This document shows positions 1 to 6,053 of a DNA stretch of 29,976 nt, one piece after another. The position numbers and the translations under genes were made by a program. The number at the start of each line of letters is the position of its first letter. Positions within the stretch are counted from its first letter, which is position 1. Origin of the DNA: a virus. The notes under the pieces are model-generated. The model saw only the letters and a program-made list of their open reading frames with translations. It made no database searches and was not told where the DNA came from. Where the stretch lies: the IMG/VR virus record IMGVR_UViG_3300023281_001323, positions 1-29,976 of that record. One strand, written 5' to 3'.

Positions 1-2
1 GG

Positions 3-323
3 TCATCGTTCGATCCTCTCGAGCTCGAGCACGGCGCCGCAGACGGTGCACGCGTGGGTCGTAATGTTGAATACGGGGCCGCATCGGTGGCAACGACCGG
101 CCGGATAGGTAGCGGCGTCTGTTGGCTGATCCCAGGTCGTAGCTAGGTGGTCGAGGAAGTCGTCGATCTGGGCGACCTCGAGGGCGCCGGCGGTCCGCTG
201 GTAACGGCCGGCCGCGGCTGTGAGCTCCGGAAGGGTATACAGTCGGCCTAGGTGGCCGGCTGTTTCCGATCCGGAACGGGTCCGGGCGCCGGCGGTCCGG
301 GTGGTCGTGCTCGAGGTCGTCAT
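3..323 (-). CDS. Small zinc-ribbon-like protein, 106 aa
   Basis: Protein of unknown function with two CxxC pairs near its C terminus (Cys78/Cys81 and Cys92/Cys95). This spacing fits a treble-clef or zinc-ribbon fold, so it probably binds one zinc ion. The N-terminal 25 residues are Thr/Ser/Arg-rich and look disordered. The start was chosen at the ATG that overlaps the stop of the upstream gene in an ATGA junction (320-323); the longer open frame to 476 is very Arg-rich and overlaps the upstream coding frame. Its own stop overlaps another ATGA (3-6), so a further gene begins at position 6 and runs off the left edge. It belongs to the left small operon. Confidence 0.7.
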   Translation of the reverse strand: MTTSSTTTRTAGARTRSGSETAGHLGRLYTLPELTAAAGRYQRTAGALEVAQIDDFLDHLATTWDQPTDAATYPAGRCHRCGPVFNITTHACTVCGAVLELERIER

Positions 324-523
324 ATCTGACCTCCGCATCGGTCGCACGCGACGATTCCGTTCGCTTCGGCTGCGACGCGTTCGTACCTGTTGCCTCGTCC
401 CGCGTCGCCTTCGTCGGCGATGCGTCCTCGGGCGATCCTCCCACTGTCTACCTCGAGGCGGTGGCAGGGTTCGCAACGGATAACAGACATGACGTAATCG
501 TGTATCTCGTAGGTGGTCATCAT
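320..523 (-). CDS. Small protein with two CxxC pairs, 67 aa
   Basis: Very small protein with Cys17/Cys20 near the N terminus (RCEPCH) and Cys60/Cys63 at the C terminus (CDRCGG). The four cysteines could hold one structural zinc with a basic, Gly/Arg-rich middle segment between the pairs. The start is one of two tandem ATGs (523 or 520); the first overlaps the stop of the preceding gene as ATGA. No family was recognised. Typical roles for such phage miniproteins are nucleic-acid binding or host takeover, but nothing in the sequence decides this. Confidence 0.65.
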   Translation of the reverse strand: MMTTYEIHDYVMSVIRCEPCHRLEVDSGRIARGRIADEGDAGRGNRYERVAAEANGIVACDRCGGQI

Positions 524-834
524 TCGCCTTCTTCCCATTGTTCTCCGAACCTGTCTCGCCAGACGGCCGGCGGTCGGCACTCGTTGCCGTCCTGGTCTAT
601 CCATTGTTCCGCGTGGCGGTAGTAGCGGGTCCCGGCGACGACCATCGACGTATGGCCGATATCGGCGGCGATGGCGTCCTGGTCGGCGTCTGTTTCCCAT
701 TCTTCCGCGATGTCTAGTAGTGCTCGGGTGAGCGGGTCCGCTTTGGTCCCGTAGTGCTTCGCTTGGGTGTTCGCTTGGCGTTCGCGGGCGGCGTTCCACC
801 GGCCGGAATACTTGGTTAGATAGGTACGGGCCAT
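520..834 (-). CDS. Hypothetical protein, 104 aa
   Basis: Soluble, charged protein with no recognised domain. It contains a Trp/Arg-rich C terminus and an acidic helix-like middle segment (around residues 40-60). The chosen ATG at 834 overlaps the stop of the 42-aa gene upstream as TAATG, so translation is probably by re-initiation; no good Shine-Dalgarno sequence precedes it. The same frame stays open upstream to 981, and the residues just before the ATG look protein-like, so a longer product made by frameshifting from the 42-aa frame cannot be excluded. It is followed by an ATGA overlap with the next gene. Confidence 0.6.
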   Translation of the reverse strand: MARTYLTKYSGRWNAARERQANTQAKHYGTKADPLTRALLDIAEEWETDADQDAIAADIGHTSMVVAGTRYYRHAEQWIDQDGNECRPPAVWRDRFGEQWEEGE

Positions 835-962
835 TATCGGCCGGCCGGCTGTGAGCTCGTCCAGGGGCGCCAGGTGATACCGGCGGCTGTCGAACACGGT
901 TGGCACTCTGCTAGCGGTCCGGCTAGTTGGCCGGCGACCGTAACTGTGTTTACGTCTTGCAT
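834..962 (-). CDS. Microprotein, 42 aa, first gene of left operon
   Basis: Short frame starting at an ATG with a strong Shine-Dalgarno sequence (AAGGAG, 9 bases upstream), the first good start after the 474-base non-coding region. The stop overlaps the next start as TAATG. The N terminus, with NTVTVAGQL, resembles the first beta strand of single-stranded-DNA-binding proteins, and a CxxC pair follows at residues 20-23. It is far too short to be a complete OB fold. It may be a leader peptide, a small zinc protein, or the 5' part of a frameshifted gene. Confidence 0.5.
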   Translation of the reverse strand: MQDVNTVTVAGQLAGPLAECQPCSTAAGITWRPWTSSQPAGR

Positions 963-1020
963 TGTGGGTGACTCCTTGCACTAGTACCCTGCGACCCCTT
1001 TTTAGGATCGCCCGGACATC

Positions 1021-1036
1021 GTCTCATACATGAGAC
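1021..1036. repeat. Inverted repeat GTCTCAT-AC-ATGAGAC
   Basis: Perfect 7-bp arms (1021-1027 and 1030-1036) separated by two bases, 59 bases upstream of the first start codon of the left operon. The position and symmetry suit an operator for a dimeric repressor close to the promoter. Confidence 0.6.
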
Positions 1037-1123
1037 AGAATTGGAACCCCCCGTACGCTGGGCTTTTACCGTTTTTTTTGGCCGGCCGGCCGTTTTTCGG
1101 TCGTTTTCGGGCTCGAGCTCGAG

Positions 1124-1153
1124 CGGGTCCGGAACGGGTCCGCATCGGGTCCG
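1124..1153. repeat. Three iterons CGGGTCCG, 11-bp period
   Basis: Identical octamers lie at 1124-1131, 1135-1142 and 1146-1153, each followed by three variable bases. The 11-bp period puts all copies on about the same face of the helix, as expected for cooperative binding of an initiator or regulator. The last copy is inside a 7-bp-arm palindrome (GCATCGG-GT-CCGATGC, 1142-1157). Confidence 0.65.
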
Positions 1154-1174
1154 ATGCAAGCCTCAGAATTAGAA

Positions 1175-1191
1175 TTGGAATCCAATTCCAA
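1175..1191. repeat. Inverted repeat TTGGAAT-CCA-ATTCCAA
   Basis: Perfect 7-bp arms (1175-1181 and 1185-1191) with a 3-base centre, in the AT-rich core of the non-coding region. It directly precedes the 18-bp palindrome at 1198. Confidence 0.6.
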
Positions 1192-1197
1192 ATTGAG

Positions 1198-1268
1198 TGA
1201 CTAGTTAACTAGTCATTTGGTCGTAGGACTTTGGTCGTAGTCACTCGGCCTAGTCAGTGACTAGTCAC
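1198..1268. repeat. TGACTA/TAGTCA cluster with two perfect palindromes
   Basis: The hexamer TGACTA or its complement occurs at 1198-1203, 1210-1215, 1238-1243, 1251-1256, 1258-1263 and 1262-1267. Two pairs form perfect palindromes: TGACTAGTTAACTAGTCA (1198-1215) and GTGACTAGTCAC (1257-1268). Between them the 11-mer TTTGGTCGTAG is repeated at 1216-1226 and 1230-1240. Such a cluster normally marks a cooperative protein-binding region (operator array or origin). Confidence 0.7.
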
Positions 1269-1298
1269 CCCCCCTCCCCGGATTTTTTTCAAGTAAGG

Positions 1299-1319
1299 GC
1301 ATGACTGTCCGCGTCATGC
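1299..1319. repeat. Hairpin GCATGAC / GTCATGC
   Basis: Perfect 7-bp arms (1299-1305 and 1313-1319) around a 7-base loop. On the plus strand a T7 tract lies before rather than after it, and on the minus strand it is followed by A residues, so it does not look like an intrinsic terminator in either direction. It may be another binding site or a structural element of the non-coding region. Confidence 0.55.
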
Positions 1320-1436
1320 GACCGGCGGGCGAATCGAAACCTGCTCGAGAAGTCCGGGACCTGTCCGTAGGTTTTGGGGGATCGAATGTTGAGCCGGCTC
1401 GAGCTCTATCGCGGCCGGACACTCAGACCGTCGAAA

Positions 1437-1697
1437 TTACGAGGTACCCATCCAATTTTTTCGTAGTGAGCCCATAATTCCCTCGAGGATGCCGGGGAGC
1501 GTCTGAGGGTCGCCGTATTGCGAAATCGGCTCGGCGTGCATAAGAGGTAGAGGTACCTCGTACTCGGCTGCTGCGAGGCTCTCGTGAGCCATACGGACTT
1601 GCTCGTCGGTGGCAGCGTCCGGGCCGGAACGTATATGGCTCACCACCCCACGATCGGTCGTGAACGAGGTACCGCAACTAGGGCATCGGGCTTTCAT
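1437..1697 (-). CDS. Small zinc-finger-like protein, 86 aa
   Basis: N-terminal CPSCG with Cys5/Cys8 and a following His21 in a helix-like SHIRSG segment resembles the first part of a C2H2 finger, although a clear fourth ligand is missing in the usual place. The rest has no recognised domain. The start is fixed by an ATGA overlap (1694-1697) with the stop of the methyltransferase gene; the longer open frame upstream only runs antiframe through that gene. It is the last gene before the non-coding region. It may be a DNA-binding accessory of the methyltransferase, which is inferred only from coupling. Confidence 0.7.
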   Translation of the reverse strand: MKARCPSCGTSFTTDRGVVSHIRSGPDAATDEQVRMAHESLAAAEYEVPLPLMHAEPISQYGDPQTLPGILEGIMGSLRKNWMGTS

Positions 1698-2743
1698 CGG
1701 ACAACCTCCAACATGAGCGGGCCGACACGCTCGAGGGCGAGTTCGGCGTTGCGTTCGTCTATGTCGATACCTATCGCGTTCCGGCCGTGGCCGGTCGCTA
1801 CCGCCAAGGTAACGCCGGTGCCGGCGAACGGGTCGAGGACCATTCCCGGTCGCCAGCTCTCGTGGCCGCACGATGTTGGAGCGGGAGTTCCACATTCCTT
1901 ACAGACCCACTCCGGACACATCGACTTGATCGGGATGACACACAGCTCGGCCGGGTAGGTGGCGTAGTGGGAGCCCGGATAGCCAGACGGTGACAGTTTC
2001 CACCAATCCAACGGCGGCGCACCGCCAGGGTTACCGCCGTTGTCGCTGCGCGAACCAGACGACAGGCCCACGGCTTTACGGGCTTGCTCATGGCCGACGC
2101 CTCGAGGGGGCATCGTGTGGGGCGGGACGGTTGGTTCAGTTCGTACTGCGTCCAGGTCGAAGTAGCGTTTCGGGTTGCGGGTGAACACGGCCATCTCGGA
2201 CGTGGCAGGTCGGAACTTGTCGCCTAGAGCACCAACTGGCGGGTTGGGTTTGACCCATCGAACCACGTTACGGACCAGCCAACGGTCGTCACCCTCCCAC
2301 CAGACTCGACCGTTGAGCGGGTTAACACCGTACGCGAGAGTGACCCGGAACAATTCGGGAATCAGAGATAGCGACTTCGGTCGAGGCCAGACCCCCCGTT
2401 TCTGGGCGGACCCCGACCAGAAGTTCTGGCTTTCGCGCCAGCCGCCGGCGTTGTAGTCGCCGCCGGCGCCGCCAGATCCGGCGTAGGTGTCGCCCAGCTC
2501 GAACACGATCGAACCGTGAGGTGCCAACACAGTCGAGAGTTCATCGACAACGGAGCAGAGAACGTCGATGAACGCTGCCGGGTCCGGTTCCGATCCTATC
2601 TCGCGGTGTTTGTTCGGATGATCGGCTGGGAGGTACGACCGTAACGCCAAGAACGGTGGCGAGGTCATCACCAGATCGACCGATCCTGGTTCCAGCTTCG
2701 CGATCTGTTCGGAAACGTCGCCGATCAGGTAGGTAGCGGGCAT
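1694..2743 (-). CDS. DNA methyltransferase, beta class (N4-C or N6-A)
   Basis: Transfers a methyl group from S-adenosylmethionine to an exocyclic amino group in DNA. The catalytic motif IV TSPPF is at residues 27-31, near the N terminus, and the SAM-binding motif I DPFAGTG is at 304-310, followed by GIDID. This IV-before-I order defines beta-class enzymes. SPP rather than DPP is commoner in N4-cytosine enzymes but does not prove the target base. Between the motifs lies the target-recognition region, and a Cys-rich insert (CPEWVCKECG) before motif I is a probable zinc knuckle seen in many phage solitary methyltransferases. No restriction partner is adjacent, so the likely role is protecting phage DNA. 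The start is one base after the stop of the 73-aa gene. Confidence 0.9.
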   Translation of the reverse strand: MPATYLIGDVSEQIAKLEPGSVDLVMTSPPFLALRSYLPADHPNKHREIGSEPDPAAFIDVLCSVVDELSTVLAPHGSIVFELGDTYAGSGGAGGDYNAGGWRESQNFWSGSAQKRGVWPRPKSLSLIPELFRVTLAYGVNPLNGRVWWEGDDRWLVRNVVRWVKPNPPVGALGDKFRPATSEMAVFTRNPKRYFDLDAVRTEPTVPPHTMPPRGVGHEQARKAVGLSSGSRSDNGGNPGGAPPLDWWKLSPSGYPGSHYATYPAELCVIPIKSMCPEWVCKECGTPAPTSCGHESWRPGMVLDPFAGTGVTLAVATGHGRNAIGIDIDERNAELALERVGPLMLEVVR

Positions 2744-2744
2744 G

Positions 2745-2966
2745 TCAGTACCACCCTCGAGGCGGGCGGCGCTTAGGGACGCCCTCGTCGGGTACCGCCT
2801 GGTCAGTACCGTATTTCCAGTCTCCGTACTGCGAGAACCCTGAGTGGTGGGGGTGTAGACGCCCGCCGGCGCCGAACTCGTCGGCCTCGAGCAGTAGACG
2901 GGTGAGCCTCCCGGCGAGGTCGGAGGCGATCGCGTCGATCTTCGCTTCGATCTCGTCGTTGGTCAT
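2745..2966 (-). CDS. Hypothetical protein, 73 aa
   Basis: Small protein with an acidic, amphipathic N-terminal helix (residues 1-30) and a His/Gly/Trp/Tyr-rich middle. No family was recognised. The ATG overlaps the stop of the 42-aa gene upstream as ATGA, and its stop is one base from the methyltransferase start, so it is part of the coupled operon. Confidence 0.7.
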   Translation of the reverse strand: MTNDEIEAKIDAIASDLAGRLTRLLLEADEFGAGGRLHPHHSGFSQYGDWKYGTDQAVPDEGVPKRRPPRGWY

Positions 2967-3091
2967 CGGTGATACCAGCGTCGAGGTCGGGCGCGGTGTC
3001 TATCTTCTGGTCGCATCGGTGCGAGGTGCATCCACTGACGGAACCCCACAGAGAATTGTATGGGCTCATCACAGAGCAGACAGAATCGCAT
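2963..3091 (-). CDS. CxxC microprotein, 42 aa
   Basis: Short frame with a strong Shine-Dalgarno sequence (GGGAGG, about 8 bases upstream of the ATG at 3091). Its stop overlaps the next ATG as ATGA. It begins with FCLLC (Cys4/Cys7), then a Trp/His/Met segment and a very Arg-rich C terminus, as in a small zinc-knuckle RNA- or DNA-binding protein. Signal strength and exact coupling support it as a real gene despite its length. It fills most of the otherwise unexplained gap between the nuclease and the 73-aa gene; the remaining 96 bases (3092-3187) hold no other feature I can see. Confidence 0.6.
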   Translation of the reverse strand: MRFCLLCDEPIQFSVGFRQWMHLAPMRPEDRHRARPRRWYHR

Positions 3092-3187
3092 GATGGTCGT
3101 ACCTCCCTTATTGTTGATCTCCCCAGGCCGCTTACAACAGCCACTTCCCCTATGACCTTTACGCTGCCACGGCCCAGGGAGAACCCT

Positions 3188-3508
3188 TCACGACAGCCGT
3201 TTGAGAATCGCCTCAATCGTCCCGTCGTGCCAATCCAGCTCAGTCCAGAGATAGACCTCGACTCTGCCGCCTTGGAGTTCACCAAACCAGTCGGTCTGGT
3301 GGTCCGATAGTTTGCGGCCCTTCACCTTCAACTCGGCGAATATCACCCTACCTGTACGCGCCATGCAAAGGTCGGGGAACCCTGGGTCACCCGATATCGC
3401 GGTCGACCACTGGCCGCTGGCGTTCTTGGATGGGCGGTCGTGGTGGACCCGCCACTTGTATAGCGTGGCGAGTTCGAGGATCGCCGATTGGAGTTCCGCC
3501 TCTCTCAT
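3188..3508 (-). CDS. VRR-NUC family nuclease, 106 aa
   Basis: Short stand-alone VRR-NUC domain, a PD-(D/E)xK-type nuclease found in many phages and also in FAN1. The visible motif residues are Glu5 in the first helix, the GFPDL motif with Asp46, the AELKVK motif with Glu59 and Lys61, and Gln71 in the following helix. The full small-domain length is present. Stand-alone members can cut branched DNA such as Holliday junctions, which would fit the adjacent annealing protein. The start is the ATG at 3508 in an ATGA overlap with the upstream gene; a GTG three codons earlier is less likely. Confidence 0.85.
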   Translation of the reverse strand: MREAELQSAILELATLYKWRVHHDRPSKNASGQWSTAISGDPGFPDLCMARTGRVIFAELKVKGRKLSDHQTDWFGELQGGRVEVYLWTELDWHDGTIEAILKRLS

Positions 3509-4308
3509 ACGCCGCACATACCTTCACATTCGGCGTCCCAACCGTCGAGAGCCATCTGACCGTGATCCTCCACGGTCGCGAGGTTGACCTCAGAGAGAGG
3601 GATTCGTTTTTGGTGAAGGTATGCGTTGCCGAGTAGCTCCTGGCGCGCTTCGGTCGCCTTCGGATAGCCCTTACGGATCGCTGCGTCGAACGCGACGGCG
3701 TCGGCGAACTCAGAGTCTGAGAGATCCCGCCAGGTGTCATCCGAGCGGAACGGACAGCCGACACAGGCCGAGCGGGGCGGTTCTGGATAGCCATTGTCGA
3801 CCATCCAGAGTTTGCAATCGTGTCGAGTCATCCGTAGGTCGACAAGTGGGTAATCGAAGTGCTGCCACTTCGCCTTGGAATCGCGCATTCGGCGAACCTC
3901 GTCGAGAGAGATCCCGACTACCTGCTGGACTGTTTTCCCTCGTAAGTTCCCACCGACCCGGTCCCGTATCTCAGCGGTGATCGGCCCGATTTTGTATTCG
4001 TTGGTGCATTGACGGCGGGAGATCCCTGGTGACCCATCGGGGTTCTTGATATACAACGGCATCGACGCGAACCGTTTGCTGGGGTCGAGAGCGTCGGATC
4101 GGATGTCGCCGCCCGACACCTTCACAATCTCGATTGGTGTTATCCCCTCGAGGAACTCGAGCCATTCGTAAACCGCAGCGGGTTCCCATCCGGTATCAGC
4201 GAATATCGCGACATCGGCGGGTTCGATCTCACCAGAACCCATCATTAGAAGAACGGTGGACGATTGGACACCAGCGCCGAGAGAGAGAACTCGTAGGTCA
4301 CGTTTCAT
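3505..4308 (-). CDS. PAPS reductase-like (PP-loop ATPase) protein
   Basis: Member of the adenine-nucleotide alpha-hydrolase superfamily often labelled phosphoadenosine phosphosulfate reductase-like. The PP-loop variant SLGAGVQSS is at residues 9-17, followed by an FADTGWE segment typical of this group. Later come a CTNEYKI motif, a CVGCPF motif and a final CEGMC; these cysteines could bind a metal or Fe-S cluster. Phage members are common, but their substrate is mostly unknown. They are related to DndC-type enzymes of DNA phosphorothioation and to tRNA thiolation enzymes, so a role in nucleic-acid sulfur chemistry is possible. No other sulfate-assimilation gene is nearby, which argues against classical PAPS reduction. 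Coupled by ATGA to the ERF gene. Confidence 0.8.
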   Translation of the reverse strand: MKRDLRVLSLGAGVQSSTVLLMMGSGEIEPADVAIFADTGWEPAAVYEWLEFLEGITPIEIVKVSGGDIRSDALDPSKRFASMPLYIKNPDGSPGISRRQCTNEYKIGPITAEIRDRVGGNLRGKTVQQVVGISLDEVRRMRDSKAKWQHFDYPLVDLRMTRHDCKLWMVDNGYPEPPRSACVGCPFRSDDTWRDLSDSEFADAVAFDAAIRKGYPKATEARQELLGNAYLHQKRIPLSEVNLATVEDHGQMALDGWDAECEGMCGV

Positions 4309-5147
4309 GCGTTGACCAGCTCGTCGATCGCCCCGCCCGCCGCGAACAGATCATCGACTTCACCGAACACGGCCATCGACCAGGCGAACCGGCGATCGGC
4401 GTTCTTGCCCGACATTACGTTCCCGCCCTGGCAACCGTTCTCGGTGCATTCGATGAACGCGGTGTTCTTCTGGCCCCGGTGGACAAGGTTGAGTGATCCC
4501 CAGTCGTAGGGACAGACCTGGGGGAACGATCCGTCCCCCTGGCGGGCGGCTTCGGTCATCTGGAGCGGCGGGAGTGGAACGCCCTTGGTCACCGTGACCT
4601 CCTGTTCAACTCGAGGTGCTGGCTTCGCGGGTTTGCGTACTGCTGGCCGCGGCGCGGGGGTACCGTCGTCGGCTTCGGCGTGTGGAGAGAACGAATCTGC
4701 GTCGGGCTCATCGGTCGGCGATAGGAATAGTTGCAACAGGCACATCTTGAGAGCCTGTGAGAGCGCCTGGTTGCCCGCCTTGTCCTGGTAATCGGTTGAT
4801 AGGCCGTAGGACTCAGTAACCAGCTCGTCGACGGGTCCACGGAACGTGTACTCGACCACGAGAGCAACGGTCATCGGGTGTTGGCCCTTCTGGTTCGGGT
4901 CGATCCTCATTTCTGAGTTGACGATCCGCTGGGTGATGATGACGCCCCGGCCCAGGATCGCGGTGTGGACCGCGCCCAGGACTTGCTCGATCCCACGGAA
5001 CGAATACTTCTGGTGAGTGTTCTTCCCCTCTTTACGGATCGCCCCGACCTCGAGCGCCGCTTCGATCATCAGTTCGCGGGTGGGTTTCGCTTTGGGTTTG
5101 GTGGCGGCTGGCTTCTTGGTGGCGGGCTTGGCCTTGGGGTCAGGCAT
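4305..5147 (-). CDS. erf: ERF-family single-strand annealing protein
   Basis: Promotes annealing of complementary single strands in phage recombination and genome circularisation. After a Lys/Pro/Ala-rich N terminus (residues 1-24) the ERF core runs to about residue 151: YSFRG at 48-52 and the family signature at about 115-151, with YQDKAGNQALSQALK and then FLSPTDEPDAD. A Pro/Ala linker joins a C-terminal part with Cys212, Cys234 and Cys239, perhaps a zinc-binding or partner-binding tail not present in the short P22 protein. The start overlaps the end of the 88-aa gene by 8 bases. The following PP-loop and VRR-NUC genes form a recombination/DNA-processing module with it. Confidence 0.88.
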   Translation of the reverse strand: MPDPKAKPATKKPAATKPKAKPTRELMIEAALEVGAIRKEGKNTHQKYSFRGIEQVLGAVHTAILGRGVIITQRIVNSEMRIDPNQKGQHPMTVALVVEYTFRGPVDELVTESYGLSTDYQDKAGNQALSQALKMCLLQLFLSPTDEPDADSFSPHAEADDGTPAPRPAVRKPAKPAPRVEQEVTVTKGVPLPPLQMTEAARQGDGSFPQVCPYDWGSLNLVHRGQKNTAFIECTENGCQGGNVMSGKNADRRFAWSMAVFGEVDDLFAAGGAIDELVNA

Positions 5148-5406
5148 TCGGATCTTCCTCCCAGACGATCGGGTCGCCGTCCATGAACTCCCCGAGAAGG
5201 TCGAACAGTTGGGCGGCTTGGTCTTGTGACAGCATGAACGCTTCGAGTGACAGATTCTTGCGTTGTAGGTTGAGGATCAGGGCGTGGTCATACTCGTCGT
5301 GGACGCCGCCATCGACAACGACCGGGTTGCGGCGGACCTCGACGACCTCGATCCCCGACAGCTTGTGGAAGGTGGCGGGCTTACCCAGCGCGAACGGGTT
5401 AGGCAT
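5140..5406 (-). CDS. Hypothetical protein, 88 aa
   Basis: Soluble beta/alpha-looking protein with an acidic C terminus; no family recognised. The ATG at 5406 overlaps the stop of the 23-residue membrane peptide by 8 bases, and its own stop overlaps the ERF start by 8 bases. That placement between the secreted-protein pair and ERF suggests expression at the same level as ERF. Confidence 0.7.
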   Translation of the reverse strand: MPNPFALGKPATFHKLSGIEVVEVRRNPVVVDGGVHDEYDHALILNLQRKNLSLEAFMLSQDQAAQLFDLLGEFMDGDPIVWEEDPNA

Positions 5407-5470
5407 CGGCGATCATGTATCCCCACGCCACACAGATCCCGAGGATCAGCAGCAGCCACGGCCAAGTCAC
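5399..5470 (-). CDS. Membrane micropeptide, 23 aa
   Basis: A GTG start forming a GTGA overlap with the stop of the secreted-protein gene (5467-5470) opens a 23-codon frame whose product is essentially one hydrophobic helix (PWLLLILGICVAWGYMI), with a short acidic tail. It ends 8 bases inside the next gene. Exact fit between two neighbours and the clean transmembrane composition argue that it is translated. A second in-frame GTG at 5476 is an alternative start. It might anchor, or help export, the adjacent secreted protein. Confidence 0.5.
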   Translation of the reverse strand: MTWPWLLLILGICVAWGYMIADA

Positions 5471-5778
5471 TCCCACGGCCAGTTGTTCCCGTCGATCGGT
5501 GCGGGAACGTAGTTGTTCCCGTCGATCACATAGTTGTTACCGACCACCGCGTGCGGGTGGTTGCCGTCGTTGGAGCATTGTTGTGGGTTGCAGTTCCCGT
5601 CGTTGGGGTGGCAAGGTACCGTCGTCGGTGGGTTGCAGTTCCCGTCGTTGGGGTGGCAGTAGGTCGTAGTCGTGTTGCCGTCGCCTGGTTGGTTCCCGTC
5701 CTGGCCCAGAGCGGCCGAGCTGGTGAGGACCAGGGCGAGCCAGAGGACTAGGCCGATGACTCTTATGGTTCGGATCAT
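5467..5778 (-). CDS. Secreted Asn-Gly repeat protein, 103 aa
   Basis: N-terminal signal peptide: two Arg, a hydrophobic core (residues 7-20) and a small-residue cleavage region around SSAALG|QDG; there is no lipobox cysteine. The mature part is dominated by DGN/NDGN units, including two CHPNDGNCNP repeats of 15 residues with paired cysteines, and later IDGNN units. The coding DNA has a 31-base perfect direct repeat with a 45-base offset (5583-5613 and 5628-5658). Cysteines probably form disulfides outside the cytoplasm. An Asp/Asn-Gly pattern can bind calcium or build a beta-roll-like fold, but no family was recognised. A cell-surface role such as superinfection exclusion is possible. Confidence 0.7.
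   Translation of the reverse strand: MIRTIRVIGLVLWLALVLTSSAALGQDGNQPGDGNTTTTYCHPNDGNCNPPTTVPCHPNDGNCNPQQCSNDGNHPHAVVGNNYVIDGNNYVPAPIDGNNWPWE
5583..5658. repeat. 31-bp direct repeat, two copies 45 bp apart
   Basis: The copies at 5583-5613 and 5628-5658 are identical and lie in frame inside the secreted-protein gene, encoding the CHPNDGNCNP unit. The DNA identity indicates a recent in-frame duplication or gene conversion. Confidence 0.85.
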
Positions 5779-6053
5779 GTGAACAGTTTCCCTTCGGGAT
5801 AGGAGATTTCTGGCAGGCCGAGAACGTACTCGACCATCGGTGCGACGTGGTGATGCTCACCGTTCTCACAGTTCTGGGTGTCGATAGCCCAGCCCTTGAC
5901 CCGGAGGTCATACACCCTCGCGGCTAGGCGGTGGGTGATCGGTGAGTCTTGAGCGTAGATTTCAGACGAACAGATCGGACCTCGACGTAGCCGTTCGAGG
6001 ATGGTGTGAGCCTGGGTTCCTTCGGTCGGTTCGATCGCGTGGAGGGTCATCAT
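5775..6053 (-). CDS. Winged-helix/HTH DNA-binding protein, 92 aa
   Basis: Small protein matching the phage helix-turn-helix group with the pattern TILERLRRG-P...SEIY...RLAARVYDLRVKGW-I. Helix 1 is at about residues 16-24, the turn and second helix at 28-34, the recognition helix at 41-53, and a beta wing follows. The C-terminal half is His/Glu-rich. Such proteins are common among early genes of actinophages and probably act as regulators. The start forms ATGA with the upstream gene; the next codon is also ATG. Confidence 0.75.
   Translation of the reverse strand: MMTLHAIEPTEGTQAHTILERLRRGPICSSEIYAQDSPITHRLAARVYDLRVKGWAIDTQNCENGEHHHVAPMVEYVLGLPEISYPEGKLFT

Larger units (their letters stand above)
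963..1436. other. Non-coding control region, candidate origin
   Basis: This is the longest gene-free stretch in the window (474 bases). It holds three spaced iterons, paired 11-base repeats, six copies of a TGACTA/TAGTCA hexamer, perfect palindromes of 18 and 12 bases, several hairpins, T-tracts of 8 and 7 bases on the plus strand and a run of seven C. Its 1160-1290 part is clearly richer in A and T than the flanks. No convincing ORF was found; one minus-strand frame at 950-1159 has no start signal and an odd composition. It separates two minus-strand operons, so it must hold the promoter of the left one, but no single promoter stood out. The content fits a phage origin of replication or a multi-operator switch. 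Confidence 0.6.

Noticed and set aside
1060-1100. T8 tract next to GGCCGGCCGGCC considered as a terminator
   Set aside because: On the plus strand the T-tract precedes the palindrome, and no plus-strand gene exists; on the minus strand it reads as an A-tract, so it does not terminate the left-reading transcripts.
950-1159. 69-aa minus-strand frame in the non-coding region
   Set aside because: No start signal, contains the hairpin and iteron DNA, and would overlap the well-supported 42-aa gene start.
2803-3285. 160-aa minus-strand frame covering the gap after the nuclease gene
   Set aside because: It overlaps the nuclease and 73-aa genes in another frame; the 42-aa frame with a strong ribosome site explains the gap better.
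3505-4308. Classical PAPS reductase for sulfate assimilation
   Set aside because: The PP-loop motif is the phage-type SLGAGVQSS, the cysteine motifs differ and no sulfate-assimilation partner is present; kept only as PAPS-reductase-like.
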